DNA from: Haemonchus contortus | Lineage: Eukaryota; Nematoda; Chromadorea; Rhabditida; Trichostrongylidae | Direction: 5' to 3' | DNA length: 64,000 nt | Assembly (NCBI GenBank): GCA_000469685.2 | Contig: LS997567.1 | Span: 3,338,663 to 3,402,662, forward strand | Shown here: one piece after another, positions 46,755-57,070 of the stretch | Position numbering within the stretch: position 1 is the stretch's first letter | How the letters are laid out: each line of letters begins with the position of its first letter | Notes under the pieces: model-generated | Told to the model about the DNA's origin: nothing | Databases searched by the model: none | What the model saw: only the letters and a program-made list of their open reading frames with translations | Position numbers and translations under genes: made by a program

Positions 46755-47330
46755 GGGCTACACCAGGCTGCACAAGAGGAGAGGGGCCAAGATGACAATC
46801 TGTACATACGTTGAATGGACGAACGCTCGCATCGGAACGGTATATCGAAAATCTGAAGATGCAAGTCAGGAAGGCTAAGAACGACGCCATTGGAGTGACC
46901 GAGACGAGAAGGCATTGACCGCTGCACGACTTTTTCATGAATGGGAAAGAACCGTTCCTTCGATAATGCGACTACAGGTAACGCATCTTCTCCCCGATTG
47001 CGGCATTCTCCCTTGCGGCATGCGGTAAATAATTGAAGGACTCCCTATCTCACAAATTGCGCGCTCCAATCTTCCATTGCAATCCTGCGATACGCGGCGG
47101 GTGCGCCGTGCGCGACGCCGTTTTCAGGGAGAAGATTCCGGACCCTGCGACTACAGAGGCGCATAAGTGTCCTCATCAACACGCACTTGGCCATGAGCAT
47201 CGATTCGTAAGAAAGCTTGATAACCCGAATCGGATGTTGGCGATTGAGAGGATGTAGCTCAACCCCAGCTCTAACAATCTTCGTTGTTTAGGCACCAACA
47301 TCAATGTTGCGAAGAGGAGAACTGAAAAAC
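46755..47330 (+). pseudogene. RTE 5' fragment with MITE, unit of copy 8
   Basis: Near-identical to 40640-41215, including its MITE, apart from scattered single-base changes such as ATCGATTCG for ATCGAATCG. Confidence 0.5.
46977..47145. mobile_element. 169-bp MITE with 10-bp target duplication, unit of copy 8
   Basis: Flanked by TGCGACTACA at 46967-46976 and 47146-47155. I see no difference from the copy at 40861-41029. Confidence 0.65.
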
Positions 47331-47429
47331 TAGGAGACTAGTGAGGCTGTGTTGCTGTAGAAAAAGGAAATCCTGAAGAGGTCGGTAATGTCGCAAATCT
47401 GTCCACTCTCTTTCAGCACCAAAATTCAC

Positions 47430-47700
47430 TACTTTTTCAAAAAATATTATTGTTGTTAGCACTTGTGATGCCCATTATTTTATTCTTTTGATTCTGTGAT
47501 ACCCAGAGAAGCTTTGTTAAAGATATTGCTGTACTGCTGTAGTTCACCTACACAAAGACATTTCCACACTCACTTGGTTCATAATTTACTTCACTTCTTT
47601 GTGGAGGAAATTATTGTGCAGTTGTAAATATATGTACGTCAAGCCACTCGGACGATTTAAGTATGACCAATTAAAAGCAGGAGAATTTGTTAGTCTAACA
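47430..47700 (+). pseudogene. 3' tail relic of the membrane-protein gene
   Basis: TTAGCACTTGTGATGCCC, TTGATTCTGTGATACCCAGA and TTAAAGATATTGCTGTACTG in parent order. Confidence 0.5.
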
Positions 47701-47711
47701 CGCAAAACTGC

Positions 47712-49545
47712 ACAGGGACGGATATTTTGTAGAAATGCGGAGAAAATCTGGCTCCACAGCACGGACCTCTCCTAGCAGACATACCATAGATCTTCTTAAG
47801 ATATCAAGAACAAGAACAGAACGGATGATTCGGTGGTGGAAGCTGCACCTATTCGAAAGAGAACATTTCAAAGAGAAGATACTGGAGGCTGGACTCCCAG
47901 ATCCCGAAGGTCCGATCCAGCAGACCTGGAGCAACGCTGTAAAGATCATTCTACGATGTGCAAAGAAAACGCAGGGGGAAACTCGAGGTGGCTTCCGAGG
48001 GGACAAAGAAGCATGGTTCTGGAACGATGAAGTCCAACGAGTTATGAGGCAGAAGAAATCGGCCTACAAATGCTGGCAGAGGACACGAGCCGCAGAGGAC
48101 CTGGCTGCCCACAGAACTTCCAAGAGGCTCTCCAAGGCTGCTGTAGCGATGGCAAAGAGTACGGAAATGGACGCCTAGTATGGGAAATTTAGTTGAGAAG
48201 GAGAGAAGTTCGGATCGAGAAGGTCAGGCGTGTGGGAGGAATACTTCGGCAGGCTCTTCAATGATGAATTCGCCCGTGAGTACAGCTCCTAACAAGAGGC
48301 AACGGCTGGCCCCAACAAACTCTGGACAGAGGATGATGTGCGCAGAGCAATAGGAATGATGAAGGTTGAAAAGGCAACTGGTTCGGATGGAGTACCGATC
48401 GAGGCAAGGAAGGCGCTCGTAGACCACGGGATAAAGTGGCGCACCCGATTCCTGAACCGTGCAACCAGTAAAGGGGGGATTTCAGATGCTTGGAGGAGCA
48501 GTACCATCGTTACCATCTTCAAGCAGAGGGGGGACGCGATGGGGTGTTCCATCTTCCAGGGGATCAGGTTGACTGCCCACACGATGAAACTGTACGAACG
48601 GCTGGTTGACTCAAGTTGAGAGAATTGGTCCCAATCACACAGTAGTAGTTCGGCTTCTGAACCTGAAAGGAACAACGGATGCCATCTTAATAGGTAGGCA
48701 AGTTAAGAAGAAATTTCGAGAAGAACTCATGGACGAACCACTGAAGATCATCCTCGACGCTGATGAAATCACTCTGAAAACGGTGAGCGAGGACGAACTT
48801 CAGGACAAGCACCAGAAATGGCAGAAAGCGCTGGCGGAAAATGGACTCTGGCTCAATGTGAAGAAAACCAAGTTCCTCAGCTCCAAGGAAGGCACAGATT
48901 CAATCGTTGACGGTCATGGGGAAGCAATCGAAAAGGTCCAAGATTTTCGATATCTTGGGAGAGATCTAGCCGCTGTATTAGTGGACCAGGCCGTAAGATC
49001 CCGAATAAACGCGGCATAGACGAAGTGGAGGGAGCCCACCGGGACCCTCTGCGACCGTCGGTGCTTCACGATTCTCAAAGGAAAGGTTATCGTACAGTGG
49101 TAAAGCCCACGATGCTCTACGGCAGCGAATGTTGGTCCGTAAGTAACACACATGGAAGACAGCTCCACTCCGCTAAAATGAGAATGCTCAGATGGGCCTG
49201 GGCTGGACGCGGCTGGATCGGGTCTGAAATGAAGACGTCAGGACGGCTTTGCAAACAGCCCCAGTTCAACTGAAGATGAGAGAGCAGCGCCTGCGATGGT
49301 TCGGGCACGTACTAAGAATAGCGCAGAACCATCCGATAGGGGATGTAGTGGAGTTCGAGGCTCGAGGTAAGCGACCGCGAGGAGCCCCAAAGAAGATATG
49401 GCGGGACGTGATCAAGAAGGACCTCGCCGAAGCCAAGGTGAAGGTAGAATATGCCGCAGATAGAATGAAATGAAGACGGTTGACAAGAACAGCTGACCCT
49501 GCAAGGTGCAGGATTAACGCTAGGGAGAAGAAGAAAAAGAATTTC
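47712..49545 (+). pseudogene. RTE-type retrotransposon 3' part, internally deleted, unit of copy 8/9
   Basis: Linker frame 47735-48178 (KEAWFWNDEVQRVMRQKK) and an RT N-terminal frame 48338-48619 (EKATGSDGVPIEARKALVD, TRFLNRATSKG) are open. About 150 bp encoding the palm (the AFLDLERAFDR region) is deleted near 48710, fusing the two sides in one frame (48606-49019). The metal box is mutated (DADEI in place of YADD). The C-terminal domain 49025-49473 looks like a mosaic: its middle matches the 36.9 kb fragment (SGRLCKQPQFN), its ends match the 43.3 kb copy. Confidence 0.7.
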
Positions 49546-49984
49546 CTCCCCTTTTGATGTTGCTTATGACGTACTGGGATCTTTACCCATGGCTAACGAC
49601 CTAACCTGGGATCCGACACGAATAATGTGGGATCTCGCGAAAGAGGGTCAATAAACCTTTAAATTCTTCTGACGACGCGTATTGTTTCAAACAAAGCAGT
49701 GAGCGTTGGGAAATGACGGCCCTAGCCTGGAAAGTTTCCTAACATTTTCCAGACGCGTAATAGTCACATGGAACCAATCACGACAAGGTTGCATTACATC
49801 TTCATCAGACGCCCACTCCAACACCCTTCTCTCAAGTGACCCACCATCATTAAGTCCCCGTTAAAATGAATCAGCACCTATAAAATGACGTCATTTAGCT
49901 ATCCAATCTCGCATTTGGAAACTTATGTTTAAAATTTAGGCCCATAATTAAAAAATTCTTCCCAAATATATGAGAGGTAGGGAG

Positions 49985-49993
49985 TATAAAAGG
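49985..49993 (+). promoter_or_regulatory. TATA box of array copy 9
   Basis: TATAAAAGG, 889 bp before the ATG; the leader lacks about 50 bp around 50419 (after GAACAGGT) compared with its sisters. Confidence 0.5.
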
Positions 49994-50873
49994 CTCTAGC
50001 AAACTGTTCCCGGCGTCATCGCTAAATTTGGTAGACTCTTTACTTCTCAAAGTTTACCCTTTACTATCCTACCCCAGTGGTGAGCCCTGATCGCATGCAT
50101 CACTAAGTATGCCTTCACATTTTCCCTACTTCGACTCAATATAATAACTCGTACCTTAGCTCACATCTTACCCTCCCAATGTCCCATGATGTAGGAACAA
50201 GGTAATCTAGTAGTTGTTACATAGGTAGTTCTGTTGACTGTTGCTATTTCACCGCAGTATGCGATTCGAAAGTCTAGAGCAAGAAATAAAAAGCACGTCC
50301 CGGGAAGCACAAAGACGGGTTGGAGTCCCACCCGAGGTTGAAGTTTTGCCCACAATTTCCAATCCATGTGGGACGTTCGTATCGCTAATTACCAAGCAGC
50401 CGTTGTAGAGTAACACGAACAGGTCGCAGACTTTTCGGTCCCTTTCAGGATACCTCTTCGTCTCTTCCAGCCGAAAATTCCCGTGTAATTGGTTTCGCTC
50501 GAGCCACCTTCTATCTAAAATGATTTTGAATTCTTCAAAAAACTGGAGCTTGACAAAAGTAGTTTAATACAAATTTCTCATCCATTATTCGGCCTAATCT
50601 GCTCAGAAGTCTTCCGATTTCCATTCCATTCACTACAATTAATAGCAATTATTCGTTCACACTTATCCCCTCTTGTGAGCGTCAGATATTCTTTCTTATG
50701 CAAGCTCCTTCCTTTTGTAAGCGATTTTCAACAGAAATGTATTCTCCAGTATTTTTTGAGTGTGCTAATGTGATAGATGCACTAATCTCCTTGTGTTTCT
50801 ACCTCTTGTCTGAACTTTTAAAAGACGTCGTCAATAGACCCCTAAATGGCTTATTTTCAGAAAGTTCCAAAAG

Positions 50874-52104
50874 ATGAGATCTACTTTCCTGCTTTCGATT
50901 CTGCTCATCTGTGCCCTCTTCTCGTACTCATCTGCAAGTACGCTGTGCGTCAAGCTGATAGAAAAAGCAGCTTACGCGCCTGGGGTAAATTTAATTTTTT
51001 ACAGTTGAATGAAAAATACCTAGATCAAATGGGTTACGAGAGTGCGAGTATTTGTTATCAAATTTGGCTGTGAAACTTTATTGGTGACTGGTCAACTCAG
51101 GTCAGTAAGGTACACACGCAACTGACCAATCTGGGAGCCTAGGTTTGTACATGTCTCACCCTGATGTGGTGCATTGTGAGCGATAGACATACGCCATCAA
51201 AGACGATGGTAAGACAATCACTAATCTATGTTCGCCTCACTCATAAAGATGTATGAGGCAATAAAGGAGAGTATAATGCGATGAAACTGTACGCGAAGCT
51301 ACTCCCACCGGATCAATCGCCCTAATGCTGTGTGGCGTGTTTGAGTGAAAATTCAAAACTTCCTTGATTTTGGTAATGGAAAGTTGAAGTTCTGGAGAGA
51401 AGAAACCGGCGAAAACGGTAGTCCCAACTTTGTTATCAAGACTGATCAAAATTTGATAGATAACTTCTACACCGGGAAATTCTAGAACGAGAAACAAGCC
51501 AAGATATTTAGTATATTTGTGGGAATTGAGACGAGTTGTGAGTGGTGCAGCCCCTACAACGCCGTCAAAACTCGTCCGCCATCACGCGGAGCATACAGCT
51601 GTCACAATCTTCCTGCCAATATGACACCCTATCCGGTCCATTTGTAGAACACTAGTTCAGCATCTCACTAAATGCATGGGGGTGCCTACTTCTTCAGGGC
51701 TCACCATCGTAGGTATTGTTGAGGGACATATTGGATACTACACTCAAAAAACTCACAAAATATTGCATTTTAGAAATACAGCATTCAGGGGAAGAGAAAG
51801 TTTGCCACTGCCCAGTGATTTGTCGTGTGAAACCTCGGGCGGATATGATTTTTTCGATGGACAAAATGGTTTTTCAGGTAGTATGTTCTTTCTTTGCTCC
51901 TGGATTTATGAAACCTATCTGCTCGAATATGTCGAGGATACAGAAGGAAATAGCGGTAGGCTCTTTAATGATGTAGCATTTTGTCAACTACATAGGAACT
52001 TAATAATAATAAGATGACTACTGAATGAGTCTAACTTCAGCATGGTTTTGCAGAAGGGCACCGCCTACGATGAAATATGCAAAATAATCGGTTTCGACGA
52101 CTGA
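50874..52104 (+). CDS. array copy 9: secreted four-cysteine saposin-like protein
   Basis: Exon 1 50874-50984 (MRSTFLLSILLICALFSYS, STLCVKLIEKAAYAPG; donor GGG|GTAAAT), core exon 51878-51955 (CSFFAPGFMKPIC, donor GCG|GTAGGC), last exon 52054-52104 (GTTTTGCAG|, EICKIIGFDD). The copy-1-type middle exon (51661-51708) has an extra G (GGGGG) compared with all sisters. The 63-nt candidate lacks its GT donor (AAG|ATATTT). Signal peptide and both cysteine exons are nonetheless intact. Confidence 0.5.
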
Positions 52105-52559
52105 AGGCGTATTGATTCATCATCATCGATACACAACCATAATAAAGGGACTTCTAAATGTTGTTCCTGTAGCAGATCGATGCCTAGAGAAAGCTCGTTG
52201 ATGGTAAAAAGTCTGTCGCGAATTGAAACTCACCTATCCCGAACTAAACAAAAGGTTTTTTTAAAACTCAAGCCTAAACCTAAGTCTTCCAATTTAACGT
52301 ATAGTATTAAGCCATGGAGGTCAATAGTCAACTGTAGAAAAAGCTTCATACGAGTCTACCTTTATACTGAGTAAAGAAAAAAATCCGACGTGAATATCAG
52401 CAAATATTATAGGGACCTATTGTTGTCGATCCTTCAAAGTTATTAAACATTGATGAAATACTGACTGGAAGTCGAATTTCTGGGGTATCCAAGAAAGTTA
52501 TATGCTAAAAGCAGTAATGCGAATAGACCTGTTTCCTTTCAACCTGAAGGATCGTCCAA

Positions 52560-53075
52560 TACGACTATAGCAACAATGCCGAGATTTATCGACAGCCATA
52601 CTTGGATCCTACTTCGAGAATAAACGCTGAACGCTTGTATCGGAAGCATGCATCGGAACAACTACGACGTAGTCGGACTGACCGAGACGAGAAATCACCG
52701 CCGGGCACGACTGGAGAAGAACTGTACCTTGGGAAATGTGATAGCAGAGGCATCGGCGGCTTAGATGTCCTGGCCAATGCGCACTTGACCATGAACACCA
52801 ATTCGTAATTAAGCTTGACAACCACACTCGAACGTTAGCGATTGAGAAGATGTGCCTCCATCCCAGCTCTAACAATTTTCGTTGCCTACTCACCAACATC
52901 AAGCTACGAAAAATAGGAACTGGAGGCTTTATATAAGAAGCTATAAACGCTCTTCGGGGAGCATCGCACCTTCTTCGAAGTCACCGTCGGTAATTATAAC
53001 GCCAACATTGGCTCCAGAAGAAAGGTTAAAGAGCTGCATATCGGGACTCCCAGTGCAGAAAGTTTAGTATTGGAG
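52560..53075 (+). pseudogene. RTE endonuclease fragment, diverged
   Basis: ACGCTTGTATCGGAAGCATG, GTCGGACTGACCGAGACGAG, CATCGGCGGCTTAGATGTCC and CCATCCCAGCTCTAACAATT keep the landmark order. A G-run at 53073-53085 follows. No RTE 3' fragment or clear membrane-gene relic follows in this unit, unlike units 3-8. Confidence 0.45.
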
Positions 53076-53510
53076 GGGGGGGGGGGAGCATCCAGAGCGA
53101 CAGCATCTAAGTTCGTTCTTATTTATCTTTATCCTTTTTACAAAGCTAGTATAAAAACGACTCAGTTAAATACTTAAATACCAGTTCGTTTCGAAGGAAG
53201 CATCGAGCACCGGGAAACGATGGCCTAGGCCTGGCTAGCTTTTCTGACATTTTCCGAATGCGGAATAGTCACATGGAATCAATTACAGCACCAATGCTCA
53301 ACAAAATTAAAAAGAATGCAAATATTGTTCATCATACGCCCTTTCCAACTCTCTTCTCTCAAGAAACCCATCTTCATTGAATCATTTATGTTACTATGAA
53401 TCAGTATCATCAAATGATATCATCTAGTTTTTCAGGCTTGCATTTGGGAGCTTATGTTTTGAATAAACCCCATTATCAATGAATTCTTCCCAGGTTGAGG
53501 AGATAGGGGC

Positions 53511-53520
53511 TATAAAAAGG
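53511..53520 (+). promoter_or_regulatory. TATA box of array copy 10
   Basis: TATAAAAAGG, 556 bp before the ATG, a shorter leader than in copies 3-8. The upstream GGAATAGTCACATGGAATCAA is conserved. Confidence 0.5.
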
Positions 53521-53767
53521 TTCCGACATGCAACCACGATGTCGAGGCAGAACTCGATAGCCTTTTTCTCCTATCCCTGTTGTCACCTACATCTGTGTTC
53601 AAAGCTCGCCTCCTAGGTACTGTAACCAGGGCCACCCTACCTCTGTTCCGATGGAGCATGTTTACCCTACAATACCTCAAATCCTACTGTTCGATGGTGC
53701 ATTTATTTAGGGATTGCAGTAACCTATGCCAAGCCGAAGTAGTAAAGCCACTCTCTTCCCTTTCACT

Positions 53768-53860
53768 AGGCGCTATGTAGAACGTAGAGCAAGGTGGCCG
53801 TTTTTGGGAGCCCACAATGGTGCTTCTTAAACGGGGCAGTATTCTAGCATGCCACCGCTC
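53768..53860. repeat. short dispersed repeat in the leader of copy 10
   Basis: CACTAGGCGCTATGTAGAACG, GGTGGCCGTTTTTGGGAGCC and CAGTATTCTAGCATGCCACC parallel sequence at 60218-60320 and, less well, near 8.9 kb. Confidence 0.35.
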
Positions 53861-54066
53861 ATTTTTTGAAGAGAAATGGATCAGTCGCTAACTGTACGAT
53901 CAATTTTTCCCCCATCCCAACCCCAACCCCCCCCCTCCCCCTATCCAAGTATACACATTTACGTGGAGCTCTCAAGAAAATGTGCTCGCCTTTTCTTTTT
54001 GAAAATTCACATGACGTCATTTCTCAGTAAAACTCTAAATGAATCACTTTCAGAAATTTCCAGAAA

Positions 54067-54631
54067 ATGAATTCTACTCTCCTGCTTTCGACACTACTCT
54101 TCTGTGCCTTCTTTTTGTACACATGTGGAGAAAAGTTGTGCGTAAGACTGCTTAGAGAAGTATCTTACGCACCTGGGGTGAATTTTTGTTTACAATTGAA
54201 TCAAAAAATATTCCAATAGGTCACAAAAGTGAGGACTTCATTATCATTCACGGCCATGATAACCCGCCGTTGGGTGGCTCACCTAACGAAGGGTTATCGT
54301 TCCAGGTTTGAAGAGAAAATTGGTCATTAAAGGCCTTTGTAAGTGTTACTGTGGCACCAAAATAAGTTATAATATTGTCAAAAGGCAGAGGACTTTTTTT
54401 TCAGGCGATATGTTCCTTTTTTACACCCGGTTTCATGCAACCGATTTGTTCGAACTGGTCGAAGATACAAAAGGAATTGGCGGTAGGTACTTCAGTAGTT
54501 TTGCATCTCACCCGTCGTTTTAAGTACAGTAGTAATAAGGAGTGAAGGGAATAATTCAAATCTCAGGGAGGCCTTTTCAGAAGGGCAACTCCTATGAAGA
54601 AATTTGCAGAGAAATCGGCTTTTACGACTAA
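54067..54631 (+). CDS. array copy 10: secreted four-cysteine saposin-like protein, compact
   Basis: Exon 1 54067-54177 (signal core LLLSTLLFCAFFLYT, then GEKLCVRLLREVSYAPG; donor GGG|GTGAAT), core exon 54405-54482 (TTTTTTTTCAG|, CSFFTPGFMQPIC; donor GCG|GTAGGT), last exon 54581-54631 (TTTTCAG|, EEICREIGFYD, stop TAA). The first intron region is only 227 bp against 860-990 bp in copies 3-9. A weak relic of the middle exon lies near 54306 (FEEKIGH against FIERMGY of copy 1), followed by GTAAGT at 54338, but a stop interrupts it. Strong splice sites and conserved cysteines despite wide sequence divergence suggest long-term selection on these exons. Confidence 0.55.
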
Positions 54632-54904
54632 CGACGAATTTCATTCATCATTAGCGAGTTATTACAATAATGGTACTTTTGAGTACTGTTTCTGTAGCAG
54701 ATCTGTGTTTTGAAAAGTTTTGTCTACATTAGTGCCTCTGTAGATGTTTCTGAGCTCTCAACTACTGCAGATTAATTTGTAATATTATGCTATGCAGGTC
54801 ATTAATCGAATGTATAAAAAGCAATTCTATCTTTTAATTGAATGAAGATTAAATTTTTGCCATAAAGTCAAAGAGTAAAGTCCTCGGCGCCGATCATTCC
54901 TGTC

Positions 54905-55160
54905 TTTGGGACGCGCCTCCGCATCTGACTTCCACTCGGAATCTTCCTGGCAGCTTGACTTCGCCTGACCTATACAATGACTTAGGAGGCCAGCTAGTGT
55001 AGGAATCAGTGCTTTTATCCTCCCAGGTAAATCTGATATTGACTAACTGACCCTGGAGGCATGGAGGGTTGGTTGTGCTGGGCGAGCGCCTATCCCGGAT
55101 TCGAACCACGGAGGGTGCGTGTGAGATAGTGTGCCACTTACCACTACACCACTTCCGCCC
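54905..55160 (-). repeat. tRNA-headed SINE, minus strand
   Basis: The head lies at 55160 reading left (GGGCGGAAGTGGTGTAGTGG) with B box GGTTCGAATCC at 55107-55097. The body shares GGGAGGATAAAAGCACTGA and GTCATTGTATAGGTCAGG with the copy at 1840-2140. Confidence 0.75.
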
Positions 55161-55242
55161 TATATTTGCCATAATTATCAGCAAGTATCATGGTACACAT
55201 CCTTTCAAGCCTCTGGGCCCACCTCAGGTAGAAGGTCTAGAC

Positions 55243-55440
55243 GAAGAGATAGAGGGAGAAATTCCGGAGAGTGAGATTCTAGAGAGAGAGAGATTCTAGA
55301 CTGGGAGTTTCTACACAGCTTTTGAAGAGAGAGTCTCTAGAGAGAGAGAGTGAGTGAGTGAGTGAGTGAGATTGAGAGTGAGAAAGGAAGAGAAAGCGGG
55401 ATTCCCTAGAGAAAGAGAGAGAGAGAAGGGATCGGGGAGA
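55243..55440. repeat. purine-rich GA/GTGA simple repeat
   Basis: Long runs of GAGA, and GAGTGAGTGAGTGAGTGAG near 55348-55369, with repeated 'TCTAGAGAGAGAG' units. No gene. Confidence 0.8.
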
Positions 55441-55449
55441 GAGAAGTTG

Positions 55450-56860
55450 GCATCCCGTCACCCACTGAACTGCTGAAGCCTCCCCCTTTGATTAGTGAAA
55501 CTTAAAAACGGACTTTCCCGTCTCATCGAATTTTTGTGTACTGGCAGACTCCTGATGATTTCTTCAGTAAGAAATCAGAACGAACTTAATGCCTGAATGG
55601 GAACAGCAGTAAACAACAAGGTCATCCGAGGTCACCAATACTCTCTCCCCATGTAGCCGTAGATGTCAGAGGGTGAACGACTACTATGAAAACGACAACT
55701 TCGAGGACTTTCCCATTGACCTCTATACTCACATGGGCAAAGCACACGCAGCAGCACATGGAACTTTCTGTTTCGTTCAATAAGGCTACTGCTGCTCACA
55801 TTATTCATTTTTTTGTACCCCAATGGTTTTCTTCTACGTATGCTGCTTTTTACAGCGAATTACCAGAGTAATGTATTTAGACTGAGAATTGAAGGAAAAG
55901 CTAAGCTGAATCTAAACACCATGAAATCGCCTACCATTGAAAGTTGTTTGACTGGTCGGAAGTGCATTCGGCTAACACAATACTTACCTATCCTCAGTAC
56001 AGTTCTACTTGACTCTTGCCGTAGACGGGTACTGGAAGAGCGAACACGATGGAAGGAATATCCCTGCCGAGCTGGTCAGGTTGTAGTGCACAAATAGTGT
56101 GATAGTACTGTTTCCGTCACCATACCACATTTTTCTGGAAAAGCTTTTTTTCATCCCCTTTTGCATCATCCGATTCGTTTCGGAAGGATGATTCGAAAAT
56201 TCTGAAGCAACTTTTCAATGTAGTAAAAACCTAGTTCAAATTATTGATTTTTAATGTGAAAATTTGTGAATATTTTAGATTTATTGTGAAACGTAATACT
56301 TTCCCTTGATGTGTTAAAAGCTTCCTCAATCGAAACTTTTTAGATTATTCTAAAGACCGAGACAGCTCTTTTGTAGAACAGAGCTGGAGCGCAGAGAAGA
56401 AAGGGTAGTTGACTCAAAGGCAGAGTTCACAGTTCACGATAATTTTTGGTAATTCAGATTATGACGAAAAATAGAAGATAAGATAGAAAAAAGTGCGATG
56501 AAACTGCATGATCGGTGTTTCCAAAGTGAAAAAAGGCTTCAAAAAATCGTTAAGATGGGGGTGAGCAAGAATGAGACCAGAGCATTGAAGAAGAATGGGG
56601 CGTTTGGACGAGCTATACATTGTGCGCCATTGCGTATGTGTGAATCCTGGCGCGAATAGCTGACTACGGTAAGCAAAAATTTACTCACTTATAAGCATAA
56701 GTAAACAAAACCCTAATAACAGCGAATTAACCCACCTTTTTAGCATCTCGGGGTAGAAAATTAAATTAGGGATTGCAGCAACAAAAAAAATAAAAGAGAA
56801 GAAAGGCTTAGCAGAAAACATCGTATCATTACTCGGCCATCAGGTGCTTGTGTGTGGGTC
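55450..56860. other. no supported gene; short relic of the membrane-gene intron
   Basis: AAGTGCATTCGGCTAACACA near 55960 matches intron 2 of the first gene near 2512 and the copy near 7226, and the following TTGCCGTAGACGG also occurs near 2577. The 94-codon frame at 55813-56097 overlaps this but has no splice partners I can support. The rest is AT-rich and unassigned. Confidence 0.35.
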
Positions 56861-57070
56861 CTGGAGCGAACATTGCAAACTGTGTCGCCTCGACACTCGC
56901 CCGGCGTGACATCGATCGAGAGGCGGGAAGTCCGGGCGATCCGGTAACGGGGCTCCTACTTCGGTAATCTAAACTTCCAAATCCACTAGTGTACAGTGAC
57001 AAGCCTTCCAGCCCTCCTGTCGGTCAATTGGTACCAGAATCTTTTGAGAGAATAGTAGCCTTGACATGTA

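Larger units (their letters stand above)
3800..54640 (+). repeat. tandem array of ten secreted-protein gene units
   Basis: Ten head-to-tail copies of one small gene. Intact units between copies 3 and 9 are spaced about 4.9 to 7.3 kb, mostly near 6-7 kb. Flanks repeat with the gene: a promoter region with GAGTCACATGGAAT and TATAAAAGG, a long leader, the gene, a 3' flank with TATTATGGGACCCATTG, RTE fragments and a relic of the membrane-protein gene. Copies 1, 2 and 10 at the edges are most diverged. Copies 3-9 are closely related, and stretches between them look identical over hundreds of bases, so exchange or recent duplication has occurred. Confidence 0.85.

Noticed and set aside
4737..54631. 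Insulin-like peptide genes
   Set aside because: LCVKLIEKAAY recalls an insulin B chain, but there is no CC-x3-C-x8-C A chain; the C-x11-C and EICKxIGF ending fit a saposin-like layout better.
55243..55440. Regulatory GAGA element cluster
   Set aside because: Low-complexity purine repeat without a nearby promoter; no specific sites can be claimed.
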